From positions 1-42,395 of the forward strand of contig NZ_AROI01000051.1 in assembly GCF_000410875.1 (NCBI RefSeq): a DNA stretch of 42,395 nucleotides. Reading direction: 5' to 3'. The notes beneath the pieces were generated by a model. The model did not search any database and was not told the origin of the DNA. It was given only the letters and a program-made list of their open reading frames with translations. This stretch comes from Halopseudomonas pelagia CL-AP6 (GTDB lineage: Bacteria; Pseudomonadota; Gammaproteobacteria; Pseudomonadales; Pseudomonadaceae). Made by a program: the position numbers and the translations under genes. Shown here piece by piece: positions 29,836 through 37,947 of the stretch (the stretch's first letter is position 1; each line of letters begins with the position of its first letter).

Positions 29836-30878
29836 GTTCTTCCCTGTTCTCAGACGCGGTGCTGGCCTGGTACGACCAGCACGGGCGCAAGGACCTGCCC
29901 TGGCAGCATGCTATGACCCCCTATCGGGTCTGGGTTTCAGAGATCATGCTGCAGCAGACCCAGGTGGCTACCGTGATCCCTTATTTCGAGCGTTTTATGC
30001 AGGCCCTGCCCGATGTTGGGGCATTGGCTGCCGCTACGCCGGACGAGGTGTTGCATTTGTGGACGGGGCTTGGCTATTACAGCCGGGCGCGCAATCTGCA
30101 TAAGTCCGCTCAGCGGGTGGTAGAGGACTATGCGGGTGACTTCCCCCGGGATCTTGAGCAGCTCGTCAGCCTGCCCGGCATCGGCCGTTCGACCGCCGGG
30201 GCGATCGCCAGCCTGAGCATGGGCCTGCGCGCACCGATTCTGGATGGCAACGTTAAACGCGTGCTGGCGCGCTATCACGCAGTAGCGGGCTGGCCGGGCG
30301 AAAAGGCGGTGCATGACCGGTTGTGGCTGATTGCCGAGCGTTACACCCCGCATAGCAGGGTCCATCATTACACTCAGGCAATGATGGACCTGGGCGCTAC
30401 GCTCTGTACCCGTAGCAAACCTTCTTGCCTGGTCTGTCCGCTACAATCAGGCTGCGAAGCGCGTATGCTCGGTCAGCCGACTCAGTACCCGCACGCCAAG
30501 CCGCGTAAGCAGATACCGGTGCGCCAGTGCCTGATGCCGCTGTTGATGAATCCCGATGGTGATGTCTGGCTGCAGCGCAGGCCAGATTCTGGCCTCTGGG
30601 GCGGGCTCTGGTGTCCACCCCAGCTCGATGATCAGCTACAGTTGCAGAGCCTGCTGGCCCAGCAGGGCTGGGAAGCTGAGGAGCCGCAGCTGCTGGAGCC
30701 ATTGCGGCATACTTTCAGTCATTTCCATCTGGATATTCAGCCGCTGCTGGTGCGCGTGACGGCGGGCCATGGCGTGGCCGAGGCGGGCCAGGTCTGGTAT
30801 AACCTGCGCCAGCCCTCCCGCCTTGGGCTAGCCGCCCCGGTGAAGAAGCTGCTCTCGCGAGCTGAATTGACTATCTGA
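29832..30878 (+). CDS. mutY: Adenine DNA glycosylase MutY
   Basis: MutY removes adenine mispaired with 8-oxoguanine. The 348-residue protein keeps the catalytic residues at their usual numbers: Glu37 in [11 protein letters not shown] and Asp138 in ILDGNVKRV. The helix-hairpin-helix is [14 protein letters not shown] (114-127). The [4Fe-4S] cluster cysteines are 192, 199, 202 and 208 in the Cys-x6-Cys-x2-Cys-x5-Cys pattern. The C-terminal half is the NUDIX-like domain that reads 8-oxoG ([32 protein letters not shown]). The start is GTG, overlapping the asmA stop. Confidence 0.97.
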   Translation: MSSSLFSDAVLAWYDQHGRKDLPWQHAMTPYRVWVSEIMLQQTQVATVIPYFERFMQALPDVGALAAATPDEVLHLWTGLGYYSRARNLHKSAQRVVEDYAGDFPRDLEQLVSLPGIGRSTAGAIASLSMGLRAPILDGNVKRVLARYHAVAGWPGEKAVHDRLWLIAERYTPHSRVHHYTQAMMDLGATLCTRSKPSCLVCPLQSGCEARMLGQPTQYPHAKPRKQIPVRQCLMPLLMNPDGDVWLQRRPDSGLWGGLWCPPQLDDQLQLQSLLAQQGWEAEEPQLLEPLRHTFSHFHLDIQPLLVRVTAGHGVAEAGQVWYNLRQPSRLGLAAPVKKLLSRAELTI

Positions 30879-30914
30879 CTTGGCGTCAGAACTGCCTCAC
30901 TCAAGGAGATACCC

Positions 30915-31187
30915 ATGACCCGCATGGTGATGTGCCGCAAATATAAAGAACAGTTGCCAGGTCTGGAGCGTGCGCCCTATCCCGGCCCAAAAGGCGAGAC
31001 AATCTTTAACGAAGTATCGAAGAAAGCCTGGGATGAATGGCAGGCGCACCAGACGATGTTGATCAATGAGCGCCGGCTGAACATGATGGATCCCGAGGAT
31101 AGACGCTTTATCCAGGGCGAAATGGACAAGTTCCTTTCCGGTGAAGAATACGCTCAGGCCGAAGGTTATGTGCCGCCTGCGGAATAA
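30915..31187 (+). CDS. yggX: Oxidative damage protection protein YggX
   Basis: YggX is a small protein linked to Fe(II) trafficking and protection of Fe-S clusters. The 90-residue length and the features [20 protein letters not shown], with its conserved cysteine, and [20 protein letters not shown] are diagnostic. AAGGAG precedes the ATG at 30903-30908. It follows mutY after 36 bp, the order also found in enteric bacteria, and pairs two oxidative-damage functions. Confidence 0.97.
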   Translation: MTRMVMCRKYKEQLPGLERAPYPGPKGETIFNEVSKKAWDEWQAHQTMLINERRLNMMDPEDRRFIQGEMDKFLSGEEYAQAEGYVPPAE

Positions 31188-31235
31188 AGGGTCGGTAAGC
31201 GGCTGAAACAACGGAACAATATTTTCCTGTGGCGC

Positions 31236-31264
31236 TTGACACATAGGCCCTTAAACCGTTTAAT
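31236..31264 (+). promoter_or_regulatory. Promoter of tRNA-Phe
   Basis: A sigma-70 promoter is visible: -35 TTGACA at 31236-31241, a 17-bp spacer, and -10 TTTAAT at 31259-31264. A GC-rich discriminator (AGCGCCCC) follows, the form usually connected with stringent control of stable RNA genes. Confidence 0.85.
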
Positions 31265-31275
31265 AGCGCCCCGTT

Positions 31276-31351
31276 GCCCAGATAGCTCAGTCGGTAGAGC
31301 AGAGGATTGAAAATCCTCGTGTCGGCGGTTCGATTCCGTCTCTGGGCACCA
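31276..31351 (+). tRNA. tRNA-Phe (anticodon GAA)
   Basis: The 76-nt gene folds into a full cloverleaf. The acceptor arm is GCCCAGA with TCTGGGC, the D-arm is GCTC..GAGC, the anticodon arm is AGGATTGAAAATCCT with GAA in the loop, and the T-arm contains GGTTCGATTCC. CCA is encoded. It has its own promoter and terminator, so it is a single-gene transcription unit. Confidence 0.97.
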
Positions 31352-31358
31352 TTATTTT

Positions 31359-31391
31359 CAAAACCCGCTAGCGTTTGTGGCGGGTTTTTTT
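31359..31391 (+). terminator. Intrinsic terminator of tRNA-Phe
   Basis: A 7-bp stem AACCCGC (31362-31368) and GCGGGTT (31380-31386) is followed by a run of T, just after the tRNA. It is a standard Rho-independent terminator. Confidence 0.9.
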
Positions 31392-31454
31392 ATGTCCGTA
31401 CGAATGGTATCTGCCGGGTTTAATCTGGAAAGACTTTTGCATGCATATTCGGGA

Positions 31455-31482
31455 CATGACCCCAAGAGTGTTCTTGGTCATG
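31455..31482. repeat. Inverted repeat upstream of the ABC importer
   Basis: CATGACC, a CC bulge and AAGA (31455-31467) pair with TCTTGGTCATG (31472-31482). The result is an 11-bp stem with a 2-nt bulge and a 4-nt loop. It lies about 200 bp upstream of the importer and could be an operator for a dimeric regulator or an mRNA hairpin. No regulator gene is adjacent. Confidence 0.45.
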
Positions 31483-31540
31483 CGCATTAGCTGTGCTAGT
31501 TTTGCCGCATGACAGGATTATTGCAGACGGATCTGTCGAT

Positions 31541-31620
31541 ACGCCGGAATAAGCAGTGCCGGTTTACCGGTATGCCGGCCCAACGGAATGCCGTCCAACC
31601 GGAATGCCGGCCCAGCCGGC
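31541..31620. repeat. Phased CCGG array, 8-bp pitch
   Basis: CCGG or one-mismatch versions of it start at 31559, 31567, 31575, 31583 (ACGG), 31591 (CCGT), 31599 and 31607. Each is exactly 8 bp from the next. The 4-bp spacers alternate between T/A-ATG and CCCA/TCCA, giving a 16-bp higher unit. Further CCGG words at 31544 and 31616 flank it out of phase. The array ends 60 bp before the start codon of the importer ATPase. A 45-codon reading frame (31509-31646) runs through it but has no Shine-Dalgarno. Confidence 0.75.
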
Positions 31621-31679
31621 AGTCATTCATAATCAGGTACCTGTAGCCAGGTGCTTTTTGCGCTGACTGGAAACGATAC

Positions 31680-32447
31680 GTGACACCGCCCGCTCTCGAA
31701 GTGCGTAATCTGCATAAACGCTACGGCGACCTTGAAGTTCTCAAGGGCGTTGATCTTGTTGCCCGCGATGGCGACGTCATCTCCATCCTCGGCTCGTCCG
31801 GCTCCGGCAAGAGCACGCTGCTGCGCTGCATCAACCTGCTGGAAAATCCCCACGCTGGTCAGATATTCGTCGCTGGCGAAGAAATGAAACTCAAGCCCGG
31901 TCGCAACGGCGCATTGGTGGCGGCTGACAACAAACAGATCAACCGTTTGCGCGCGCGGGTTGGCTTTGTGTTCCAGAGTTTCAATCTGTGGCCGCACATG
32001 AGCATTCTCGACAATATTATCGAAGCGCCGCGCCGTGTGCTGGGTCAGCCCAAAGCAGATGCGATTGCAGCAGCGGAGCTGTTTCTTGAAAAAGTCGGTA
32101 TAGCCGACAAACGCCATGCGTTCCCGGCACAGCTTTCCGGCGGCCAGCAGCAGCGCGCAGCCATTGCCCGCACGCTGGCTATGCAACCCCGCGTCATCTT
32201 GTTTGATGAGCCTACCTCTGCGCTTGATCCTGAGATGGTCAACGAAGTGCTGGCCGTGATCCGCGCGCTGGCCGAGGAAGGAAGGACTATGCTGTTGGTA
32301 ACCCATGAGATGGGCTTTGCCCGGCAAGTGTCCAGTCAGGTGGTTTTTCTTCACCAGGGCCAGGTCGAGGAAATCGGCACCCCTGAGCAAGTGTTCGAGC
32401 ACTCCAAATCGGAACGTTGCAGACAATTCATGTCCAGCCAAAAGTAA
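31680..32447 (+). CDS. Polar amino-acid ABC transporter ATP-binding protein
   Basis: This is the cytosolic ATPase of a HisP/ArtP-type importer (255 residues). Motifs: Walker [10 protein letters not shown] at about 39-47, Q-loop [13 protein letters not shown], signature [13 protein letters not shown], Walker [15 protein letters not shown], and the switch histidine in [10 protein letters not shown]. The start is GTG. It begins a four-gene plus-strand operon with a periplasmic binding protein and two permeases. The 60-bp upstream gap and the phased CCGG array are the likely regulatory region. Confidence 0.95.
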   Translation: MTPPALEVRNLHKRYGDLEVLKGVDLVARDGDVISILGSSGSGKSTLLRCINLLENPHAGQIFVAGEEMKLKPGRNGALVAADNKQINRLRARVGFVFQSFNLWPHMSILDNIIEAPRRVLGQPKADAIAAAELFLEKVGIADKRHAFPAQLSGGQQQRAAIARTLAMQPRVILFDEPTSALDPEMVNEVLAVIRALAEEGRTMLLVTHEMGFARQVSSQVVFLHQGQVEEIGTPEQVFEHSKSERCRQFMSSQK

Positions 32448-32459
32448 GGAGCAGTACCC

Positions 32460-33209
32460 ATGAAAAGCTATAAGAAGGTTCTGTTGGCCGCTGCTACAGC
32501 CATGCTCATCAGTGCTCCGGCACTGGCAGATGAACTGCGTATCGGCACCGAAGGGGCTTATCCTCCCTTCAACCTGATCGACAAGAGCGGTGAGGTGGTT
32601 GGTTTCGATATCGATATCGCCAACGCCCTCTGTGAGAAAATGGAAGCCGAGTGCACCGTGGTCACTTCGGATTGGGATGGCATCATTCCTGCGCTGAACA
32701 CGCGCCGCTTCGACTTTCTGGTCGCCTCCATGTCGATCACCGAAGAGCGTCAGCAGGCAGTTGACTTCACCGAGCCCTACTACACCAACAAGCTGCAGTT
32801 TGTTGCACCGAAGGATTCCGACTTCAAGACTGACGAAGCCAGCCTGAAAGGCAAGACCATCGGTGCCCAGCGTGCGACCATCGCTGGTCAGTGGCTGGAA
32901 GACAATATGGGCGACGTGGTCAATGTACGTCTGTATGACACCCAGGAAAACGCCTATCTGGACATGAACTCCGGTCGTATCGATGGCGTATTGGCAGATA
33001 ACTTCGTGCAATACGAGTGGCTGCAGAGCGAAGCCGGTGCCAACTTTGAATTCAAGGGTGACCCGGTATTCGATAACGACAAGATCGGTATCGCCGTGCG
33101 CAAGGGTGATCCGCTGCGTGAGCGCTTGAACAAGGCCCTGCAAGAAATCATTGATGACGGCACCTATGCCGAGATCAACGAGAAGTACTTCCCCTTCAGC
33201 ATTTATTGA
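32460..33209 (+). CDS. Polar amino-acid ABC transporter substrate-binding protein
   Basis: The 249-residue periplasmic receptor has a signal peptide (VLLAAATAMLISAPALA, cut near 23) and a two-lobed SBP_bac_3 fold. GTEGAYPPFNLIDKSGEVVGFDIDIA and DWDGIIPALNTRRFDFLVASMSIT form the ligand pocket of the lysine/arginine/ornithine-type proteins, and TEERQQAVDFTEPYY is the family signature. The pattern fits a basic or opine-like amino acid ligand, but specificity cannot be fixed by reading. AAGGAG lies just before the ATG. Confidence 0.93.
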   Translation: MKSYKKVLLAAATAMLISAPALADELRIGTEGAYPPFNLIDKSGEVVGFDIDIANALCEKMEAECTVVTSDWDGIIPALNTRRFDFLVASMSITEERQQAVDFTEPYYTNKLQFVAPKDSDFKTDEASLKGKTIGAQRATIAGQWLEDNMGDVVNVRLYDTQENAYLDMNSGRIDGVLADNFVQYEWLQSEAGANFEFKGDPVFDNDKIGIAVRKGDPLRERLNKALQEIIDDGTYAEINEKYFPFSIY

Positions 33210-33218
33210 CCTGACTGG

Positions 33219-33238
33219 CCGGGCCCCTCGGGGCCCGG
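33219..33238 (+). promoter_or_regulatory. Intercistronic GC-rich hairpin
   Basis: A 9-bp perfect inverted repeat, CCGGGCCCC and GGGGCCCGG, separated by TC, lies in the 44-bp gap between the binding-protein gene and the first permease. No T-run follows. Hairpins here usually protect the upstream message so that the binding protein is made in excess over the membrane subunits. Confidence 0.75.
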
Positions 33239-33253
33239 AACTGATACCTGCCC

Positions 33254-33946
33254 ATGCTTGATTTACAAGGTTTTGGTCCAGCCCTGCTCGAAGGGACCTG
33301 GATGACCATCCGTTTGTCCCTGGCCTCGGTGGCTTTGGGATTGTTGTTCGGACTGCTTGGCGCCAGCGCCAAGATCTCCGACAACCTGTTGCTGCGCGGC
33401 ATGGGCGGCTTTTACACCTCAGTAGTCCGAGGCATACCTGAGACCCTTTGGGTGCTCATGGCCTATTTCGGTACTGTCTCGCTGATGAATTGGCTAGGCA
33501 GTTATTTTGGCAATCCCTACCTGACCCTGTCGCCTTTTGTCGCCGGTACGCTGGCGCTGGCGCTGTGTTTCGGTGCCTACGCCACGGAAGTTTTTCGTGG
33601 CGCGCTGCTGGCCATCCCCCCGGGCCAGAAAGAAGCCGGACTGGCACTGGGCATGTCCGGTACTAGAATATTCTGGCGCATCACCCTGCCGCAGTTGTGG
33701 CGGGTGGCATTGCCCGGTTTGGGCAACCTGTACCTGATCCTGTTGAAAGACACCGCCCTGGTATCGTTGATCACGCTGGATGAGATCATGCGCAAGGCGC
33801 AGGTGGCTTCAAACGCGACCAAGGAGCCTTTCACCTTTTACTTTACCGCCGCGCTCATCTATCTGGGGCTGACGGTGATCATTATGGCCGCGCTGCACTG
33901 GTTTGAACGCCGCGCCAACCGCGGCTTTACAAGGACCGAGCTATGA
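33254..33946 (+). CDS. Polar amino-acid ABC transporter permease (HisQ type)
   Basis: This is a 230-residue integral membrane subunit with about five hydrophobic segments, for example MTIRLSLASVALGLLFGLLG and FYFTAALIYLGLTVIIMAAL. The cytosolic EAA loop that contacts the ATPase is QKEAGLALGMSGTRIFWRITL. The N-terminal signature VRGIPETLWVLMAYFG matches the HEQRo permease family. It overlaps the second permease by 4 bp (ATGA). Confidence 0.93.
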   Translation: MLDLQGFGPALLEGTWMTIRLSLASVALGLLFGLLGASAKISDNLLLRGMGGFYTSVVRGIPETLWVLMAYFGTVSLMNWLGSYFGNPYLTLSPFVAGTLALALCFGAYATEVFRGALLAIPPGQKEAGLALGMSGTRIFWRITLPQLWRVALPGLGNLYLILLKDTALVSLITLDEIMRKAQVASNATKEPFTFYFTAALIYLGLTVIIMAALHWFERRANRGFTRTEL

Positions 33947-34644
33947 CCTGGGATGAACGCTGGGCATTGCTGGTCAGCTGGGCACCGCAACTCTGGGCTG
34001 GCACACTGCTGACGCTGCAGATTGTCGCTATCGCCGTTGTAGTGGGGCTGGTATTTGCCATTCCGCTGGGGCTGGCCCGCGCCTCAAGGCACTGGTATGT
34101 GCGCGCCTTACCCTACACCTATATTTTCTTCTTCCGCGGTACGCCGTTACTGCTGCAGTTGTTTCTGGTCTATTACGGTCTGTCGCAGTTCGAAGCGGTG
34201 CGCGAGAGTATGTTCTGGCCGTATCTACGTGAACCCTACTGGTGCGCGCTGATCACCATGACGCTACACACCGCGGCCTACATTGCCGAGATCTTGCGTG
34301 GCGCCATCCAGTCGGTGCCCAGTGGCGAGGTCGAGGCGGCGCGGGCGTTAGGCATGTCCAAGCGCCAATCACTGCAATACATTATTCTGCCGCGGGCAAT
34401 TCGCATCGGCTTGCCGGCCTATGGCAACGAAGTGATCCTGATGCTCAAGGCCAGCGCGGTGATCTATACCGTCACGCTGATGGATGTCATGGGCGTGGTA
34501 CGCACCATTAACTCGCGCACCTATCAGTATGAAATGTTCTTCCTGGTGGCCGGCTTGATTTATCTGGTTATCACGCTGCTGTTTACCGAGCTGTTCAAGC
34601 TGGTCGAACGCTGGCTGAAGATCGAGGCCGCCCGCAAGCGCTGA
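33943..34644 (+). CDS. Polar amino-acid ABC transporter permease (HisM type)
   Basis: This is the second 233-residue membrane subunit. It has FFRGTPLLLQLFLVYYGLSQ, the family signature, and the EAA loop VEAARALGMSKRQSLQYIIL. The two permeases would form the heterodimeric channel with two copies of the ATPase. The gene ends 8 bp before the methyltransferase gene. Confidence 0.93.
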   Translation: MTWDERWALLVSWAPQLWAGTLLTLQIVAIAVVVGLVFAIPLGLARASRHWYVRALPYTYIFFFRGTPLLLQLFLVYYGLSQFEAVRESMFWPYLREPYWCALITMTLHTAAYIAEILRGAIQSVPSGEVEAARALGMSKRQSLQYIILPRAIRIGLPAYGNEVILMLKASAVIYTVTLMDVMGVVRTINSRTYQYEMFFLVAGLIYLVITLLFTELFKLVERWLKIEAARKR

Positions 34645-34652
34645 GTAACCTC

Positions 34653-35888
34653 ATGGACTATCCCATGGACTATGCCGAGCGGTTCCAGCAGTTGGATGCC
34701 TGGCTGGCTCGGTACCAGTCCGTGTGGCGCGCCACGCCATTTACCCAACACAAGCTGCCCTGGGAGCAGGACTGGCCAGAGCTGGCCACCTGGTTGCGCT
34801 CACGCAGCCTGGCCGAAGCCGAGCAAGCCCACACCCAACTGCAGGCTCTGCACGCCCCGCAACCTTTCCGTGAGTTAAGCCTGCAAGCCGAAGCGTTGAG
34901 CCAGATTCCGGATTGGTCCGTAGCCCCCGTGCAAAGCTGGCCAGAGTTGCTAGAACGGCATATACCCGGGCGCAAATGGCAGCAGATCACCCGCTTTGCC
35001 CAGGCCAGTCAACGCGGCTGGTCTCAGCCGCCGCGACACTGGCTGGATTGGTGCGCGGGCAAGGGTCATCTGGGGCGCCTGCTGGCCTGGCAGGGCGGTC
35101 AGCCGCTGACTTGTCTGGAACAGGATGCGCAGCTCAATCAGGACGGTCGGGCGCTGAGTCAGGCGCTACAATTGAATGCCCAGCACCTGGACTATGACGT
35201 GATGACCCCGACTGCCTGGAATCAGTTACGGCCCGACCACAGCCTGGTCGCGCTGCACGCCTGCGGTCAGTTACATATGACCCTGCTCGAACAGGCGGTA
35301 GTCGCTGGCTGCGCGCAAATAGCCCTGTCGCCCTGTTGCTATAACCGCATTGACGGCACTCACTATCGGCCGCTATCCCAGCGCGCCCGCCAATCCCGCC
35401 TGCATCTGAGCAAGCGTGATCTAGGCTTGCCACTACAAGCCACGCACACCGCCGGTCAGCGCAGTCGTCGCCTGCGCGACCAGTCCATGGCCTGGCGCCT
35501 GGCATTCGATGTGTGGCAGCGCGAAGTCACCGGGCGCGACGCTTACCTGCCCACACCCTCCAAGCCGGAAAGCGCAATGGGGCAGGGCTTCATCGCTTTC
35601 TGTAACGACCTGGCCCAGCATCATGGGCTGAAACTGTCCGCCTCCACTGACTGGACGGCGCTGGAATCGCGCGGCTGGCAACGCCTGGCTGAAGTGCGTA
35701 ATCTCGAATTGGTCGGCGGACTTTTTCGCCGGCCGTTGGAGGTCTGGTTGCTGCTCGACCGCGCACTCTTTCTGCAAGAGGCAGGTTATACCGTCAGCCT
35801 CGGCCTGTTCGCCCCGGCCCACCTGACCCCGCGCAATTTTCTGCTATTGGCCGAAGAAAAAACTGAACAGCCCATCACCAGCCTGTAA
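34653..35888 (+). CDS. SAM-dependent methyltransferase (Methyltransf_32-like)
   Basis: The 411-residue protein contains a class-I SAM-binding motif LDWCAGKGHLGRLLAW (about 130-145), followed by TCLEQDA (motif II acidic end) and LVALHACGQLHMTLLEQAV. The segment IALSPCCYNRI resembles that of the METTL25/Methyltransf_32 group. The substrate is unknown. The 5' end has a 12-bp tandem duplication, ATGGACTATCCC then ATGGACTATGCC, which gives two possible starts at 34653 and 34665; neither has a strong Shine-Dalgarno. It is in line with the importer operon but its link to it is unclear. Confidence 0.85.
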   Translation: MDYPMDYAERFQQLDAWLARYQSVWRATPFTQHKLPWEQDWPELATWLRSRSLAEAEQAHTQLQALHAPQPFRELSLQAEALSQIPDWSVAPVQSWPELLERHIPGRKWQQITRFAQASQRGWSQPPRHWLDWCAGKGHLGRLLAWQGGQPLTCLEQDAQLNQDGRALSQALQLNAQHLDYDVMTPTAWNQLRPDHSLVALHACGQLHMTLLEQAVVAGCAQIALSPCCYNRIDGTHYRPLSQRARQSRLHLSKRDLGLPLQATHTAGQRSRRLRDQSMAWRLAFDVWQREVTGRDAYLPTPSKPESAMGQGFIAFCNDLAQHHGLKLSASTDWTALESRGWQRLAEVRNLELVGGLFRRPLEVWLLLDRALFLQEAGYTVSLGLFAPAHLTPRNFLLLAEEKTEQPITSL

Positions 35889-35905
35889 ACCGGTTGCACA
35901 CAGAC

Positions 35906-35954
35906 TTATCCACAAGGCGTGCTTGTAAAACTTATCCCCGCCATCTGTGGATAA
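35906..35954. promoter_or_regulatory. DnaA-box cluster
   Basis: Two perfect DnaA boxes TTATCCACA are present: one on the plus strand at 35906-35914 and one on the minus strand at 35946-35954 (read as TGTGGATAA). A degenerate box TTATCCCCG lies at 35932-35940 between them. No AT-rich 13-mer unwinding element, dnaA, dnaN or rpmH gene is close by, so this is unlikely to be the chromosome origin. DnaA-titrating or DnaA-reactivating sites (datA, DARS) have this kind of cluster. Confidence 0.6.
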
Positions 35955-36166
35955 CAATGTTGATGACTTCTTGGTAGTTTTACCAAGGCCGCGAATTGCG
36001 TGCCTTGCAGGGCTTTGATCAAAAAAAAGCCAAAGTGGATATCTTATTGGAAACAACGGGTTGAGGGCGCTTTGTCAAGTGCTGGTAGAGATTTCATGCA
36101 CAAGCTGGATGTTGCTATAAATCAGCAAAAAAGTCAGTGTTTTTACCCACAACCGCTGCTGACGGC

Positions 36167-36194
36167 TTTACACCGGAGCCAAGCTCTATATAAT
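36167..36194 (+). promoter_or_regulatory. Promoter of tRNA-Thr
   Basis: -35 TTTACA at 36167-36172, a 16-bp spacer, and a perfect -10 TATAAT at 36189-36194. The start site would fall a few bases before the tRNA. Confidence 0.85.
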
Positions 36195-36204
36195 GCCAGC
36201 CCAT

Positions 36205-36280
<76 letters not shown>

Positions 36281-36339
36281 TACAAATCAAGAGGTTAGAG
36301 ATTTCTCAGCCTCTTCGCTGCACAATCAGTCGTTCCTGG

Positions 36340-36356
36340 GGTACATTTTCGGTACA
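36340..36356. repeat. GGTACA direct repeat upstream of the integrase
   Basis: GGTACA occurs at 36340-36345 and again at 36351-36356, with 11 bp from one to the next, between tRNA-Thr and the integrase start. Repeats about one helical turn apart in this position may be arm-type binding sites of the integrase or its directionality factor. This is inferred from position. Confidence 0.4.
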
Positions 36357-36388
36357 GTCCTACACTGGCCGAGTCAGGAGCGCTTCCC

Positions 36389-37465
36389 TTGGCAACAATC
36401 GTCAAAACCCCCTCAGGTACGTGGAAAGCCGTCATTCGAAAGACCGGCTGGCCTACGTCATCGAAAACCTTCCGTACTAAACGTGATGCTGAAGATTGGT
36501 CCCGCCGCATAGAGGATGAGATGGTGCGCGGAGTATTCATTCAGCGCAGCTCCTCAGAGCGTATGACGCTTGCGATGGCCCTGACTCGTTACCTCGCTGA
36601 GGTTAGTCCTACAAAGGCGCCCAAAACGCAACAGAGCGAGGCTGGCTCGGCTAAAGTTCTTGCCGCCAGGCTTGGTAAGTACTCCCTTGCGGCGTTGACG
36701 CCAGATATCTTGGCAAGCTACCGCGACTCGCGGTTAAGCGAGCGCAGCCAGCGCGGGAATCTGCTAAGCGCGAATACTGTGCGATTAGAGCTTGCGTTGC
36801 TCAGTCACCTCTTCAATGTCGCGATCAAAGAATGGCGGATGGGTCTACCGTTTAACCCTGTTATGAATATTCGTAAGCCCAGCCCGGGGGAGGGCAGGGA
36901 TCGCAGGTTAGCGGCAGGTGAAGAGCGTCGGCTAATGGCGGCAGCAGCGAACCACAGCAACCCGATGCTTACTTGGATCATTCGACTGGCCTTGGAAACG
37001 GGCATGCGCTCCTCAGAAATTACCGGACTCCGTCGGCGTCAGATCGATCTTAAGCGGCGTGTCGTACGTCTCGCCGATACCAAGAACGACAGCGCTCGTA
37101 CCGTGCCTTTGACTAAGCAGGCGACGGATACCCTGAGGCTGGCTTTGGATAATCCTGTGCGGCCTATCGATACTGATCTGGTGTTTTTTGGTGAGCCGGG
37201 CAAAGACGGGCGTCGTCGCCCCTATGCGTTCAGCAAGGTATGGAATGATCTTAAAAAAGAACTGGGTATGGCGGATCTGCATTTTCATGACTTGCGGCAT
37301 GAGGCTGTAAGCAGGTTGGTTGAAGGTGGTTTGTCCGACCAAGAGGTATCCGCGATTAGCGGTCACAAATCAATGCAGATGCTCAAGCGTTACACGCACC
37401 TTCGCGCGGAAGATCTCGTAGACAAGCTCGACCAGTTCAAGAAAAACACCGCAGGTGATGAATAA
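36389..37465 (+). CDS. int: Tyrosine recombinase integrase
   Basis: This site-specific recombinase would integrate and excise the element at the tRNA-Thr gene. The 358-residue protein has an N-terminal arm-binding-like region (TWKAVIRKTGWPTSSKTF), a core-binding helical domain (about 60-150), and a catalytic domain with Arg207 in LETGMRSSEIT, His300 and Arg303 in FHDLRHEA, His326 in SGHKSM, and the nucleophile Tyr335 in LKRYTHL. All catalytic residues are present. The start is TTG with AGGAG at 36376-36380. Codon use and GC content are lower than in the core genome, in line with horizontal transfer. Confidence 0.95.
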   Translation: MATIVKTPSGTWKAVIRKTGWPTSSKTFRTKRDAEDWSRRIEDEMVRGVFIQRSSSERMTLAMALTRYLAEVSPTKAPKTQQSEAGSAKVLAARLGKYSLAALTPDILASYRDSRLSERSQRGNLLSANTVRLELALLSHLFNVAIKEWRMGLPFNPVMNIRKPSPGEGRDRRLAAGEERRLMAAAANHSNPMLTWIIRLALETGMRSSEITGLRRRQIDLKRRVVRLADTKNDSARTVPLTKQATDTLRLALDNPVRPIDTDLVFFGEPGKDGRRRPYAFSKVWNDLKKELGMADLHFHDLRHEAVSRLVEGGLSDQEVSAISGHKSMQMLKRYTHLRAEDLVDKLDQFKKNTAGDE

Positions 37466-37698
37466 TAGCTATCGCGTACCAGGCTCTAATAGTGATTTTA
37501 ATGCACTGATTTATAAAAGTTTTTCATCCGCCGAAAATATACGCATACCAACTTGCCATATCTTGGTATGCGTATATTGGATAGTTTGGTATCCACTAAT
37601 AGAGTATTTTGGCGTTATAAATCAATGGCTTATATTTGACCTTTTCCCGTATTCGCCGAAAGATACGCTCACCTACTCAAAACGCGGTGGACATATCA
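37466..37698. promoter_or_regulatory. AT-rich control region of the mobile element
   Basis: This 233-bp gap between the integrase and the first regulator is AT-rich. It carries a 16-bp perfect inverted repeat and a partial extra copy TTGGTATCC at about 37586-37594. A 118-codon frame (37455-37811) runs through it and into the next gene in another frame; it overlaps the integrase end and has no family resemblance, so I do not call it. Confidence 0.5.
37536..37578. repeat. 16-bp perfect inverted repeat, probable operator
   Basis: AATATACGCATACCAA (37536-37551) is followed by an 11-nt loop and its perfect complement TTGGTATGCGTATATT (37563-37578). It lies about 120 bp before the ATG of the HTH gene and 70 bp after the integrase stop. 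A transcribed hairpin could also end integrase transcription, but no T-run follows. Confidence 0.7.
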
Positions 37699-37947
37699 AT
37701 GACGACGGAAGAATACATGCTCCAACAATATGGCCCTCTGATGAGTCTAGGGGACATTGCAAGTCTATTGGGTCGCTCCCCCGAAGGGGTCCGCGTCGCC
37801 CTGTACTCTGACACCGATGTTTCCCGGAAACTGAAGCCGACGATGCTTCGGGTTGGACGTCGGGTCTATTTCCGTACGCTTCAAGTCAAAGATGCACTAA
37901 CCCTCGAAGGCGATAGCAGCGATCAGGCTGTCGTAAGAAGCGTATGA
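37699..37947 (+). CDS. Small helix-turn-helix DNA-binding protein
   Basis: The 82-residue product contains a clear helix-turn-helix of the excisionase/MerR-like type: MSLGDIASLLGRSPEGVRVALY, with a following wing KPTMLRVGRRVYFRTLQVKDAL. Proteins of this build next to an integrase often act as excisionase or as repressor of the element. The ATG at 37699 follows GGTGGA; an earlier ATG at 37636 would add 21 residues from the AT-rich region. Its stop overlaps the next start as ATGA. Confidence 0.75.
   Translation: MTTEEYMLQQYGPLMSLGDIASLLGRSPEGVRVALYSDTDVSRKLKPTMLRVGRRVYFRTLQVKDALTLEGDSSDQAVVRSV

Larger units (their letters stand above)
35889..36204. other. Intergenic region before tRNA-Thr
   Basis: This 316-bp stretch has no convincing gene. 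It starts with a DnaA-box cluster (35906-35954), continues with an AT-richer stretch with A-runs (36018-36027, 36124-36131), and ends in the tRNA-Thr promoter. An 80-codon reading frame (36000-36242) crosses the tRNA and is not credible as a gene. No terminator for the methyltransferase gene is obvious. Confidence 0.7.

Noticed and set aside
31541..31620. CRISPR array
   Set aside because: The repeat unit is 8/16 bp with 4-bp spacers, which is far too short, and no cas genes are near. No CRISPR array is seen anywhere in the window.
31509..31646. 45-codon frame running through the CCGG array
   Set aside because: It has no Shine-Dalgarno, and its codons simply follow the repeat. It is kept only as a remark under the array.
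31623..33143. 506-codon open frame on the minus strand opposite the ABC importer genes
   Set aside because: It is antisense to two genes with full family motifs. The open frame is a result of GC-rich third positions; the protein has no recognisable domain and no ribosome site.
35889..36204. A chromosomal replication origin at the DnaA boxes
   Set aside because: No AT-rich unwinding element and no dnaA, dnaN, rpmH or parAB is present. The gene order is that of the rho-algQ region, which is not at the origin in Pseudomonas.
37455..37811. 118-codon frame after the integrase
   Set aside because: It overlaps the integrase end and the start of the HTH gene in another frame, lies on the inverted repeat, and shows no domain.
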